From contig JBPCOJ010000069.1 of assembly GCA_051000345.1 (NCBI GenBank), positions 1 to 64,000 of the forward strand: DNA of 64,000 nt. Direction: 5' to 3'. Below, in pieces: positions 43,830 through 52,497 of this stretch; the first letter of the stretch is position 1; every line of letters starts with the position of its first letter. Source of the DNA: JBHENC01 sp051000345. GTDB taxonomy: Bacteria; Acidobacteriota; Blastocatellia; Pyrinomonadales; Pyrinomonadaceae. A program made the position numbers and the translations under genes. Below the pieces are notes generated by a model. It did no database searches and was not told the DNA's origin. It saw nothing but the letters and a program-made list of their open reading frames with translations.

Positions 43830-44066
43830 AGCGCGCTGTCTTTCAATCCTTTATCCTGTTAAGCGACAAGACTCCGCGCGAACGTAAGCGCTGCATCAAG
43901 CATCATAGATTCGCGCACTACGCCGGGATTATTTGCGGGCGTTCTGTATAGTTGAAAATTCAGCGGCGCGTGTTTGGCCTGTGCGCGCTTCGTCTTATAT
44001 TATTTGGCGTGCGCTCTGGACGTTGGGCTGTTTTTGATTCACCTTCACAGGAGAAAGAGATTTTTG

Positions 44067-45608
44067 ATGAAATATCCGAAAGCTTTAATTGCCCTTGTGG
44101 TGGCTGCGGCGTGCATTGGCACGGCTGCGAATATTGCGGCGCAAACACGGCAGGCTAATGCTCCCGCCGCAAACGCTGCTGCTGTCGCGTCAATCGACGT
44201 CGCATCAAGCGCGGAATTGCAGAGAGTCGTCGCGGTTGTTAATAATCAATCAATCACGTTTGCCGAAGTCGATCCGAAGTCGCGCGATTTTCTGGACAAC
44301 CTAGACAAGGCGATAACAGACGTGCGCCGCCGCGCGCTCGATGAGCAAATTAATCGACGACTGCTCGATGCCGAAGCGAAGAAACGCGGCGTGTCGTCCG
44401 ATCAGATTTACGATGCGGAAATCGCCAAGCGCCTCACCGACCCGACCGACGCTGAAATCAAAATTCTCTACGATCAAAACCGCGACCAACTCAATAATGC
44501 GGAACTCTCTGCCGCGCGCCCGCAACTCGTCGCGTATTTGCGTAAAGAGCGCGAGCGACAACTCGCCGCCGATTTCTTCACGCGCCTGCGCGCTAATTAT
44601 CCCGTCACGATGAGCAACGCGGACGTGAACGCGTTGAACCTCGCGCCCGCCACAGTGCTGGCGATGATTGCCGGAAACAACGTCACTGCCGGGACGATCA
44701 ACGAACGCATCAAGCCTGCTCTTTACGATCTGCGTCTGAAGGCATACGAGGCAGAGCGGCAGGCCATCGACGCCAAAATCAACGACATGCTGCTCACAGC
44801 CGAAGCCAAAAAGCGCAGCACGACGCCCGATGAAATATTGCGCGCAGAAGTGACGAGCAAAGTTCAAGCGCCGACGGATGCCGAAGTAACGAATTTTTAT
44901 GAATTGAACAAAGCGAACATCAAAGGCGATTTCGCGGCGGTGCGCGCGGACATCGCTGCTTATCTGCAACAAGACAAAGCGCGGCAGTTGGAGAACGCGC
45001 TGATCGCCAAGTTGCGCGCGGGCAATAATGTGCGCGTGCTGCTGACGGAGCCGGAAGCGCCCGTCCAGAATATCAATACGGAAAATGCTGCCGCGCGCGG
45101 CGACGCCAACGCGCCCGTCACCGTCGTCGAATTTACTGACTTTCAATGTCCCGCGTGCGGCGCGACGTATCCGGTTATCGAAGAAGCCCTGAAGCCATAC
45201 GGCAATCGCGTGCGCTTCGTCGTGCGCAATTATCCTTTGCCGCAGCACGCGCAGTCCTTCAAGTCAGCCGAAGCCGCCGCTGCCGCCAAAGAGCAGGGAA
45301 AATTCTTCGAGTACGCCGCCGTTCTTTTCAAAAATCAATCGGCGCTAGACGTGCAGTCCCTGAAAAAATACGCGAGCGATTTGAAACTAGACCGCGCGCG
45401 TTTCGACGCCGCGCTCGACGGCGGAAACTACGCGGCAACGGTGCGCCGCGACATCGCGGACGGCGACCTCTACGGAGTCAACGCGACGCCGACGCTCTTC
45501 ATCAACGGCGTGCGCTTGAACGGTCTCAGTGCCGCCACGATTCAAGCAGCGATTGACCGCGCCTTCACGCAAAAAGGCCAGACCGTACCCGGCCGCGCCG
45601 CAAAATAA
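44067..45608 (+). CDS. Exported SurA-like / DsbA-like fusion protein
   Basis: 513 aa from ATG 44067 (AGGAGA upstream; the longer frame lacks a signal). Signal peptide about 1-25 (AAA-Q/T). Two successive SurA-N-like helical chaperone segments (about 45-180 and 185-310), each with a RRLLDAEAKKRG or DMLLTAEAKKRS type repeat, lead to a DsbA-type thioredoxin domain (about 335-505) with active-site CPAC and cis-Pro ATPTLFING. It may both hold unfolded substrates and form disulfides. A clear terminator follows. Confidence 0.82.
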   Translation: MKYPKALIALVVAAACIGTAANIAAQTRQANAPAANAAAVASIDVASSAELQRVVAVVNNQSITFAEVDPKSRDFLDNLDKAITDVRRRALDEQINRRLLDAEAKKRGVSSDQIYDAEIAKRLTDPTDAEIKILYDQNRDQLNNAELSAARPQLVAYLRKERERQLAADFFTRLRANYPVTMSNADVNALNLAPATVLAMIAGNNVTAGTINERIKPALYDLRLKAYEAERQAIDAKINDMLLTAEAKKRSTTPDEILRAEVTSKVQAPTDAEVTNFYELNKANIKGDFAAVRADIAAYLQQDKARQLENALIAKLRAGNNVRVLLTEPEAPVQNINTENAAARGDANAPVTVVEFTDFQCPACGATYPVIEEALKPYGNRVRFVVRNYPLPQHAQSFKSAEAAAAAKEQGKFFEYAAVLFKNQSALDVQSLKKYASDLKLDRARFDAALDGGNYAATVRRDIADGDLYGVNATPTLFINGVRLNGLSAATIQAAIDRAFTQKGQTVPGRAAK

Positions 45609-45665
45609 GTTGCGCCGACGCATACGGCGAATCGCCATCTGCAACAACAGAATTCATAAGCATGG

Positions 45666-45703
45666 AAAGCCTGCGGACGCATCTCGCGGGCTTTTCGTTT
45701 TTT
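45666..45703 (+). terminator. Rho-independent terminator after the SurA/DsbA fusion gene
   Basis: A 10-bp stem (aaagcctgcg with cgcgggcttt, one G-U pair) with a 9-nt loop is followed by TTCGTTTTTT. This is a canonical intrinsic terminator on the plus strand. Confidence 0.85.
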
Positions 45704-45730
45704 GATAAGCTTCACTTACACAACTATTAC
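45702..45730 (+). promoter_or_regulatory. Candidate promoter of the desaturase gene
   Basis: TTGATA (45702-45707) and TATTAC (45725-45730) are spaced by 17 bp, starting directly at the T-run of the preceding terminator. It would give a leader of about 80 nt before the ATG at 45816. Confidence 0.45.
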
Positions 45731-45815
45731 AAACACTAAAGCGCAAAGTTGTTACGATAAAGGGAAGGTACGGCATCATATCTCCGGCTTTTATATTCAC
45801 AGGCGAGGAACTTCA

Positions 45816-46700
45816 ATGCGCAACGAATCAATCGTTAATATCCAAACAAAAACCGGCGTCAACTGGACGACGGTCATCGCCATGGTGATCTTTCACCTCG
45901 GAGCAATAGCGGCGCTTTTCATGTTTACGTGGAAGGCTTTCGCCGTATGCCTTTTCCTGTGGTGGGTGTCTGGAAGCCTCGGCATCGGCATGGGATTTCA
46001 CCGCTTGCTGACGCATCGCGGATACAAGACGCCGAAATTCGTCGAGTATTTTCTGACCGTGTGCGGCACGCTGGCGCTCGAAGCGGGGCCGATTGCGTGG
46101 GTCGTGACGCATCGCATACATCATGCGCACACGGACGCGCCGGGCGATCCGCACACGCCGCGCGAAGGCGGTTTCTGGGCGCACATGGGCTGGATTTTGC
46201 AGGGAACGGCGCAGCGCTACGATGAAGACGTTTGCACGCGTTACGCGCCGGATTTGATGAAGGATTCCTTTCATCGCTGGATCGAAGTGTGGTACTGGGT
46301 GCCGCTCGTCGTGCTTGGGCTGACGCTGTTCGCCTTCGGCGGTTGGCCTATGCTGATGTGGGGCATGTTCTTTCGCGTGACGTTCGGTTTGCACGCAACA
46401 TGGCTCGTCAACTCCGCGACGCATTTGTGGGGAACGCGCCGCTTCGAGACAAAGGATGATTCGCGTAATAGTTTTTGGGTCGCGCTCTTGACCTTCGGCG
46501 AAGGCTGGCACAATAATCATCACGCTTATCCGACAGCCGCCAAGCATGGCGTTGCGTGGTACGAAGTGGATGTGAATTGGTTGGGCATACGCGGGCTTGC
46601 CTTGCTCGGACTCGCCAAAGACATCAAACGTATTAACGTCGCGGGTGAAGGAAAAACGGCGGCGAAATCTGCGGGCAGAGAACTCGAGACGGCAGCTTAA
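45816..46700 (+). CDS. Acyl-CoA/acyl-lipid fatty acid desaturase
   Basis: 294 aa from ATG 45816 (GAGG upstream). An integral membrane di-iron desaturase with the three histidine boxes: HRLLTH, HRIHHAHTD and HNNHHAYP. The boxes are separated by paired membrane helices (about 18-55 and 150-190), as in the delta-9 type. It probably introduces a double bond into membrane lipid acyl chains. It has its own promoter and terminator, so it is a single-gene unit. Confidence 0.92.
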   Translation: MRNESIVNIQTKTGVNWTTVIAMVIFHLGAIAALFMFTWKAFAVCLFLWWVSGSLGIGMGFHRLLTHRGYKTPKFVEYFLTVCGTLALEAGPIAWVVTHRIHHAHTDAPGDPHTPREGGFWAHMGWILQGTAQRYDEDVCTRYAPDLMKDSFHRWIEVWYWVPLVVLGLTLFAFGGWPMLMWGMFFRVTFGLHATWLVNSATHLWGTRRFETKDDSRNSFWVALLTFGEGWHNNHHAYPTAAKHGVAWYEVDVNWLGIRGLALLGLAKDIKRINVAGEGKTAAKSAGRELETAA

Positions 46701-46751
46701 GTTGCCTTGACTCGCAATGCGCCGGACTCCGTTGCGCGAATAAATTTTACG

Positions 46752-46786
46752 AAGCCTGCGCGGATCGATTTTCCGCGCAGGCTTTT
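46752..46786 (+). terminator. Terminator of the desaturase gene
   Basis: Perfect 12-bp stem (aagcctgcgcgg at 46752-46763, ccgcgcaggctt at 46773-46784), 9-nt loop and a short T-run. The stem resembles the terminator at 45666. Confidence 0.85.
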
Positions 46787-46861
46787 GTTATTGCGACGTT
46801 TATCTTCTCGCGTGATTAAATTCGCGCATGATTCCGTTGTTTCTTTTACAATGGAGACATT

Positions 46862-47776
46862 ATGCGTGTTGGCGGGCGGCGGCGTAAATCCATTGTGTTC
46901 TTTATCTCGTTCGGCGCGTGTCTGGTGGCATTCGCCATCGCGCTCAACGTCGGTTGGATTCTGCTTAACTGGCGGCAGGTGGCGCTGCTGGTTTTCGGCA
47001 TTATTTTCTTCATCGCAATTATCAGCGGCCTTGTGCTGAACACGATTTTTCTTGTGCGCGAGATACGCCGCAACGAACAGCACGACGGTTTCATCAACGC
47101 CGTCACGCACGAACTCAAAACGCCCATCGCTTCGATCCGTCTGTATCTTGAAACCCTGCAAACGCGCGACGTGGATGAAACGCGCCGCCGCGAGTTTTAC
47201 GAAATAATGCTCGCCGACACGGAGCGCTTGCTGCACACAGTCGATCAAGTGCTGCTCGCCGGACGTGGTGATAGTCGCGGGCATAAATCGAGCAATTCGA
47301 TTGTCGATCTGCGCGAACTCGCGCGCGAATGTCTGGAGCTGGCGCGCACGCGTTATAATTTGTCTGCCGACGTGCTTCGTTACGACCGAGAAGCGGAGCA
47401 GAATGCAGAACAGGCGCTTGTGATAGGCGATGCGTATGAACTGCGCGCGGCAGTCTCGAATTTAATCGATAACGCTATCAAGTATTCGCGCGAGAGTGTG
47501 GAGATTGCGATTGAAGTGAGGACGATTGATGAGCGGCGTGTCGAAGTGCGCGTCAGCGACAAAGGCATAGGCGTTCCGCGCGCTCAACTAAAGCGCATCT
47601 TTCGCCGCTTTTACCGCGCGCCCGGACGCCTCGTGATGCGCGTTAAAGGCACGGGGTTAGGTCTTTTTATCGTGCGCTCGATTGCGAAAAAACACGGCGG
47701 GCGCGCCTTCGCCGCTTCCGAAGGCGAAGGGCAGGGCAGCACCTTCACGATTCAACTTCCGAGGGCTAAAGTCTGA
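46862..47776 (+). CDS. Sensor histidine kinase (intramembrane type)
   Basis: 304 aa. Two membrane helices (about 10-34 and 40-65) joined by a loop of only a few residues, so no periplasmic sensor domain; the signal is probably sensed in or near the membrane. Then HisKA with phospho-acceptor H83 in THELKTPIAS, and HATPase with NLIDNAIKYS, DKGIGVP and KGTGLGLFIV boxes. Its stop overlaps the start of the response regulator gene, so they form a coupled pair. Confidence 0.9.
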   Translation: MRVGGRRRKSIVFFISFGACLVAFAIALNVGWILLNWRQVALLVFGIIFFIAIISGLVLNTIFLVREIRRNEQHDGFINAVTHELKTPIASIRLYLETLQTRDVDETRRREFYEIMLADTERLLHTVDQVLLAGRGDSRGHKSSNSIVDLRELARECLELARTRYNLSADVLRYDREAEQNAEQALVIGDAYELRAAVSNLIDNAIKYSRESVEIAIEVRTIDERRVEVRVSDKGIGVPRAQLKRIFRRFYRAPGRLVMRVKGTGLGLFIVRSIAKKHGGRAFAASEGEGQGSTFTIQLPRAKV

Positions 47777-48597
47777 TGAGTCCAACAAGTCAAGTGAGTT
47801 CGATGACAGCAACGCTAGCGGTGTTAATCGTCGAAGACGAAAAGCATCTCGCCGACGGCCTGCGTTTTAATTTAGAAGCAGAAGGCTACGATGTAGAGAC
47901 TACAGGCGACGGCGAGGCAGCGCTGGCACTTTTACTCGGGCAGCCGACAAAGTTTGCGGCGGTTGTGCTCGATGTGATGCTTCCGGGCATAAATGGTTTC
48001 GCGGTGGCGCGTCGTTTACGCGAAGCGGAACAGTTTGTGCCGGTTCTGATGCTGACGGCGCGCGGGCGTCCCGAAGATGTCTTGCAGGGTTTTGAAGCGG
48101 GCGCGGACGATTATTTGCCGAAGCCGTTCGAGCTGCAGATTCTGCTTGCGCGCTTGCGCAGTTTGCTCAGGCGGCGCGCGTGGTCGAACAATGCCGGAAA
48201 CGGGCAAGCCGAAAAAGCGTCGGCGAATGAAACCTCTGCGGGCGACAAGAATCACACGGAAACGATTGCTCAAACGGACGTGGGCGATGTCTTTGTCTTC
48301 GACGGCAAAACAATTGATTTCGGCAGGCTGGAATTGCGCGCAGGGAAACGCGGCGTCGTGCGCCTGACTTTAATGGAAGCGCAGTTATTGCGTTATCTCA
48401 TCAACCATGAAGGCCGCGTCGTGTCGCGCAAACTGATGTTGGAAGAAGTGTGGGGATTGCGCGAGGACACGGACACGCGCGCGATAGACAATTTCATTGT
48501 GCGCCTTCGTCGCTATATCGAGGACGAACCGGCCAAGCCCAAACATTTGCTGACCGTCAGAAGCGTCGGCTATCGCTTTGTCGCCGACGCAAAATAA
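47776..48597 (+). CDS. OmpR/PhoB-family response regulator
   Basis: 273 aa. Receiver domain with acidic pair E20 D21, phospho-acceptor D66 in VVLDVMLP, T94 and K116, then an unusually long linker (about 140-172, charged and Asn/Glu-rich), then a winged-helix DNA-binding domain (LTLMEAQLLRYLINHEGRVV, TDTRAIDNFIVRLRRYIED). Its partner is the kinase encoded just upstream (TGATG overlap). Targets are unknown; the desaturase gene just upstream is one candidate. Confidence 0.92.
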   Translation: MSPTSQVSSMTATLAVLIVEDEKHLADGLRFNLEAEGYDVETTGDGEAALALLLGQPTKFAAVVLDVMLPGINGFAVARRLREAEQFVPVLMLTARGRPEDVLQGFEAGADDYLPKPFELQILLARLRSLLRRRAWSNNAGNGQAEKASANETSAGDKNHTETIAQTDVGDVFVFDGKTIDFGRLELRAGKRGVVRLTLMEAQLLRYLINHEGRVVSRKLMLEEVWGLREDTDTRAIDNFIVRLRRYIEDEPAKPKHLLTVRSVGYRFVADAK

Positions 48598-48693
48598 TTG
48601 GCGTCGGAGTATGTACACAAAACGCGCTCGCTCGTCACCATGACATGCAAGCGCGAAGAATTATGCGAAGCGCGCGTGCGTTGCCAAAAATGA

Positions 48694-48732
48694 AAGCGCC
48701 TCCGTTTGGTATGAGCCATGACGGAGGCGCTT
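48694..48732. terminator. Bidirectional terminator between response regulator and RRM genes
   Basis: Perfect 12-bp arms (aagcgcctccgt at 48694-48705, acggaggcgctt at 48721-48732). On the minus strand it is followed by a T-rich stretch (TCATTTTT), so it best serves the RRM gene. Confidence 0.75.
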
Positions 48733-48775
48733 GATTTATAAAACGTGTTCGGTTTGCTTTAATGACCGGAAGCGT

Positions 48776-49192
48776 TTACCAACGTGGTTCGCGATCACCG
48801 CCGCCGCCACCGCCGCTACCACCACGGCCACCGCCGCCACCACCGCGTCCGCCACCGTAGCCACCACCGCCGCCGCTGCGTCCACCGCCACCGCCGCCGC
48901 CATAGCCGCCGCGTCCGCCGCCACCGCCGCCGCCGCTACGATTCTCGCGCGGTTTGGCTTCGTTGACGGTCGGATTGCGGCCACCGAAATCCTTACCGTT
49001 GAATTGTTCGATGGCCTTTTCGCCTTCTTCCTTGGAAGACATTTCGACGAAGCCGAAGCCGCGCGAGCGACCCGTTTCACGATCTTCGACAACCGAAGCC
49101 GATTCGACTGTTCCCGCTTGGGCAAACAACTGCTGCAAATCATCGCTCGAAGTCTGGAACGCGAGATTGCCGACGTATAGTTTCATAGACAT
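48776..49192 (-). CDS. Glycine-rich RNA-recognition-motif (RRM) protein
   Basis: 138 aa. One RRM domain (about 3-80) with RNP2 LYVGNL and RNP1 RGFGFVEM, followed by an approximately 50-residue tail almost wholly of Gly and Arg with some Tyr and Ser (RGG-type), ending DREPRW. This matches the bacterial Rbp proteins that are often cold-inducible in cyanobacteria and bind single-stranded RNA. The 5' leader can form a hairpin close to the ribosome binding region. Confidence 0.92.
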   Translation of the reverse strand: MSMKLYVGNLAFQTSSDDLQQLFAQAGTVESASVVEDRETGRSRGFGFVEMSSKEEGEKAIEQFNGKDFGGRNPTVNEAKPRENRSGGGGGGGRGGYGGGGGGGRSGGGGGYGGGRGGGGGGRGGSGGGGGGDREPRW

Positions 49193-49207
49193 ATAGATGT
49201 ACCTTTT

Positions 49208-49224
49208 CTCCTTACTTTAAGGAG
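49208..49224 (-). promoter_or_regulatory. Leader hairpin of the RRM gene
   Basis: CTCCTTA (49224-49218 on the minus strand) pairs with TAAGGAG (49214-49208) over a 3-nt loop and contains AAGGAG, 15 nt before the ATG. It could mask a ribosome binding site; a second AGG lies closer to the start. Confidence 0.4.
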
Positions 49225-49379
49225 CGCAAAGAGAAGCTTCGAATCAGGATGGCTTCGATGAAACGGTGGCAGCGAAGGCTCGCGTTCGGATGCTCGTGTA
49301 ATGAGCGGCTTCTGCAATTGAAAATCGGCCTGCTCTCGAACCACCAGAACGCCGCCGCCGACAATCCGTCTTCAGGCGC

Positions 49380-49412
<33 letters not shown>

Positions 49413-49439
49413 AAATGCAAGGGCTATGATGCACTATGA

Positions 49440-49541
49440 TTATCGGCGTTTGCAAGCATCGGTTTCCATACCCGCAAGCGGCATCTGTTCGGCGAGCAAT
49501 ACCGCGCTCACAACCGCGTTCGTATCCAGAACGACGCGCAA
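49440..49541 (-). pseudogene. N-terminal remnant of a PIN-domain toxin
   Basis: A 33-codon frame from TTG 49541 reads LRVVLDTNAVVSAVLLAEQ and stops after KRR. This is the first strand and helix of a PIN (VapC-like) ribonuclease, with the first catalytic Asp, cut off after about a quarter of the domain. Just upstream, a short frame ending LTPEILEPILEEE fits the tail of an antitoxin. Together they look like a decayed toxin-antitoxin locus. Confidence 0.6.
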
Positions 49542-49675
49542 CTTATTCTTCCTCAAGGATCGGCTCTAAGATTTCCGGTGTCAGCTCTCTGCTTTGCGCT
49601 TTCTGGTCGCCTTGGATTTATTCAAGAGCGTTGTGCGTTGCTGTTCGCAAACAGAATCTCTAACCAGCAAGTCGT

Positions 49676-50047
49676 CTATACGTGTTGATCTATCAGAATT
49701 GTGTTTCCGTCTGGATCGGCAATCATAATGCTCGCTGCACCAGTAGAGCTTTCGTCTGCTTCTGAAATCAGGTTCACACCACGAGCTTTGAGCTGACGTT
49801 GCAACTCTCGAACGTCCGTGAACTTTTCTAGCGGTTGAGCGTTGCTATTCCAGCCCGGATTGAACGTGAGAATGTTATTCTCGAACATTCCTTGAAACAA
49901 TCCGATTTTATGTTCGCCGTTCTTCATAACCAGCCAATTCTGCGACTGGTCTCCCCCGGAAACCGTAAAACCCAGCTTTTCGTAAAATTGTTTCGACGCC
50001 TCGATGTCCTTGACAGCCAAGCTCATACAAAAGTTTCCCAGTTCCAT
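49676..50047 (-). CDS. VOC-family protein (second)
   Basis: 123 aa from ATG 50047, which has AAAGGAG upstream. Glyoxalase/bleomycin-resistance fold: FCMSLAVKDIEASKQFYEKLGF, GEHKIGLFQGMF, and IMIADPDGNTILIDQH. The Cys/Ser-containing start and the ending resemble small stand-alone VOC proteins of unknown substrate. Codon use is more AT-rich than in the neighbours, suggesting acquisition. Confidence 0.82.
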   Translation of the reverse strand: MELGNFCMSLAVKDIEASKQFYEKLGFTVSGGDQSQNWLVMKNGEHKIGLFQGMFENNILTFNPGWNSNAQPLEKFTDVRELQRQLKARGVNLISEADESSTGAASIMIADPDGNTILIDQHV

Positions 50048-50215
50048 GGTTTTTGCTCCTTTTAGCAAGTTATTTTACAACCCGAAGTTGTAGTGGAAGC
50101 AAACTATCACAAGCTGTTCCCAAGTGCAATACTTTGTTGCATACAAGAAACACGGCTCTAAGATACGCGAAGCGACATAACGCACATTGCGCTGTAATAA
50201 TTACGGCTATCGCGT

Positions 50216-51631
50216 CTACTCCGTATCGCTGCGATGCTGATTACTGCTTTCCGAGTCTGTTGCGGCGTTCATAATCGAGACGGCTTTGATGTTGACGAAT
50301 TCGCGTATGCCGTAGCGGGAGAGTTCGCGCCCGTAGCCGGAATGCTTGACGCCCCCGAAGGGCAGGCGCGGATCGGATGCGACCATGCTGTTGATGAAAA
50401 CTTGCCCGGATTCTATCTCTTCGATAAAGCGCGACTGCTCCCGTTCGTCGTTTGTCCAAGCGCTTGCGCCGAGGCCGAATTGCGTGTCGTTGGCAATCTC
50501 TATCGCTTCGCCAATATCGCGCGCGCGAAAGAGAGTGGCGACGGGGCCGAAGGTTTCCTCGCGGTAAACGGGCGCATTTTTCGGAATGTTTTCAAGCACC
50601 GTCGGCGTGTAAAAGTTGCCGGGACGCGGCAAGCGTTCGCCTCCTGTGAGAAGCCTCGCTCCGGCAGCGACGAACTCTTGTACCTGACGCTCAATGTCAT
50701 CAATCACCTGCACGGTGGCGAGCGGCCCGATGTCCGTCGCCTCATTCATCGGATCGCCGACTTTGAGCGCAGACATTCCTTCGACGAAGCGGCGACTAAA
50801 CTCATCATAAATATTTGTGTGAATTATGAAGCGCTTGGCGGCGATGCAGGATTGACCGTTGTTGATGGTGCGGGCTTTCACGGCAGTCTTGACGGCTTCT
50901 TCCAAGTCCGCCGTCGGCATGACGATGAACGGATCGCTGCCGCCGAGTTCGAGGACGGTTTTCTTAATCAGCTTTCCGGCGCGGCTCGCCACTTCGCTTC
51001 CCGCAGGCTCGCTGCCAGTCAAAGTCACGGCCTTCACCCGCTCGTCTTCGAGCACCTGCCCGACTGCGCCAGCGCCGATCAGCAAAGTTTGGAATGCTCC
51101 TTCGACGAAGCCCGCGTCACGAAATACGTCTTCGATGGCGAGCGCGCATTGCGGCACGTTCGAGGAGTGTTTGAGAAGCCCCGTGTTGCCTGCCATCAGC
51201 GCGGGCGCGGCGAAGCGTATCGTTTGCCAGAAGGGAAAGTTCCAAGGCATTACGGCGAACACTGTGCCGAGCGGTTGATAGCGTATAAAGCTTCGCGTCG
51301 CGTTCGTCTGAATTTCTTCGTCTGCAAGAAAGCGCGCGGCGTGTTCGGCGTAGAAGCGGCAGGCGGCGGCGCACTTATTGATTTCTTCGATGGCGGCCTT
51401 CAAAGGCTTGCCCATTTCCACAGTCATCAAGCGCCCGTACTCTTCGCCGCGCGCTTCTAAAATTTCTGCCGCGCGCATCATGCACTCTGCGCGCGCGGGC
51501 ATAGATGTGCGTTTGTGTTTTTGAAAAGCATCGTGCGCGCGCTGAAGCTTCGTTTCGATTTCCGCATCGGTGAGCGCTGGAAACGTGCGCAGTGTTTCGC
51601 CCGTCGCCGGATTAATCGTCGCTATCGCCAT
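50216..51631 (-). CDS. NAD(P)-dependent succinate-semialdehyde dehydrogenase
   Basis: 471 aa, aldehyde dehydrogenase superfamily. Opening ATINPATGETLRTF, PWNFPFWQ, the catalytic Glu in LELGGSDPFIV, the nucleophile Cys in NNGQSCIAAKR and ETFGPVATLF. The length and motifs fit the GabD/Sad type converting succinate semialdehyde to succinate. I chose ATG 51631 (GAGG upstream). The ubiX gene lies 32 bp upstream of it on the same strand. Confidence 0.88.
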   Translation of the reverse strand: MAIATINPATGETLRTFPALTDAEIETKLQRAHDAFQKHKRTSMPARAECMMRAAEILEARGEEYGRLMTVEMGKPLKAAIEEINKCAAACRFYAEHAARFLADEEIQTNATRSFIRYQPLGTVFAVMPWNFPFWQTIRFAAPALMAGNTGLLKHSSNVPQCALAIEDVFRDAGFVEGAFQTLLIGAGAVGQVLEDERVKAVTLTGSEPAGSEVASRAGKLIKKTVLELGGSDPFIVMPTADLEEAVKTAVKARTINNGQSCIAAKRFIIHTNIYDEFSRRFVEGMSALKVGDPMNEATDIGPLATVQVIDDIERQVQEFVAAGARLLTGGERLPRPGNFYTPTVLENIPKNAPVYREETFGPVATLFRARDIGEAIEIANDTQFGLGASAWTNDEREQSRFIEEIESGQVFINSMVASDPRLPFGGVKHSGYGRELSRYGIREFVNIKAVSIMNAATDSESSNQHRSDTE

Positions 51632-51663
51632 CACTGTTTACCTCGATTACAAACCGCTCGATT

Positions 51664-52284
51664 TTATGTTTCCGGTTCCATTAATTTTCCGCCGACGAGC
51701 ATTTCGCCGTCCCAACGCCGCGCCGCGTCCACATGAATCTCGAATTGATCGAGGGCGCGCATCACGATGTGGTTAATCATGTCGTCGAGCGTGTTTGGGT
51801 GATTATAAAAGGCCGGAACGGGCGGCAGTATCACGACGCCCATCCTTGAGAGCTTCAGCATGTTTTCAAGATGAATGTCGTTCAAAGGCGATTCGCGCAC
51901 CAGAAGCACGAGCTTGCGGCGTTCCTTCAGGATGACATCCGCCGCGCGGTGCAGCAGATTATCGCCCTGCCCTGTCGCAATCGCAGCGAGCGTTCTCATG
52001 CTGCACGGGGCAACGATCATGCCGCGCGTCAGAAACGAGCCGCTCGAAATCGCCGCGCCTTGATTACCCGGCTGGTAAATGTGATCTGCGAGAGCTTGCA
52101 CCGCTTCGAGCGCGTAGGATGTTTCATGCGCGAGCGTGCGCGCCGCCCATTTGCTCATCACTAGATGCGTCTCGACGTTAGCTTTTCGCAAAACTTCGAG
52201 CAGCCGCACGCCGAAGATCGTTCCCGTTGCGCCCGTGATGCCGACAATCAATCGCTCAGGTGTCGTGTTCGTTAATTCGCTCAA
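51664..52284 (-). CDS. ubiX: UbiX-family flavin prenyltransferase
   Basis: About 206 aa from TTG 52284, with GGAG 7 nt upstream; the longer frame upstream is unrelated. It makes prenylated FMN for UbiD-type decarboxylases. Family motifs: IVGITGATGTIFGVRLLEVL, SGSFLTRGMIVAPCSMRTLAAIA, RKLVLLVRESPLNDIHLENM and the ILPPVPAFYN stretch. No ubiD is in the window. Confidence 0.92.
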   Translation of the reverse strand: MSELTNTTPERLIVGITGATGTIFGVRLLEVLRKANVETHLVMSKWAARTLAHETSYALEAVQALADHIYQPGNQGAAISSGSFLTRGMIVAPCSMRTLAAIATGQGDNLLHRAADVILKERRKLVLLVRESPLNDIHLENMLKLSRMGVVILPPVPAFYNHPNTLDDMINHIVMRALDQFEIHVDAARRWDGEMLVGGKLMEPET

Positions 52285-52497
52285 ATTCACACTCCGTATG
52301 TTGCTGTAATGCGTTCCTGTTATTGAGCGATTACTATGCGCGAAAAAGCGCGGGGCTGTAAAGTTCGTGCCTTCTATTGCAGAAGATTGATTGGTGATGG
52401 ATCGTCGCAGAATTGCAATTCGGCGGGGTTGTAATAAACTTATCGAGCGATAATCAATTACCGAATCAAACACCGAAATTTTCCTGTGAGGTTTGCG

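Noticed and set aside
46707..47039. ORF of 110 aa overlapping the histidine kinase start
   Set aside because: Its 5' part covers the desaturase terminator and the rest is a frame shadow of the kinase.
48731..49180. Ala/Thr-rich plus-strand ORF opposite the RRM gene
   Set aside because: It is the complement of the Gly-codon run of the RRM tail.
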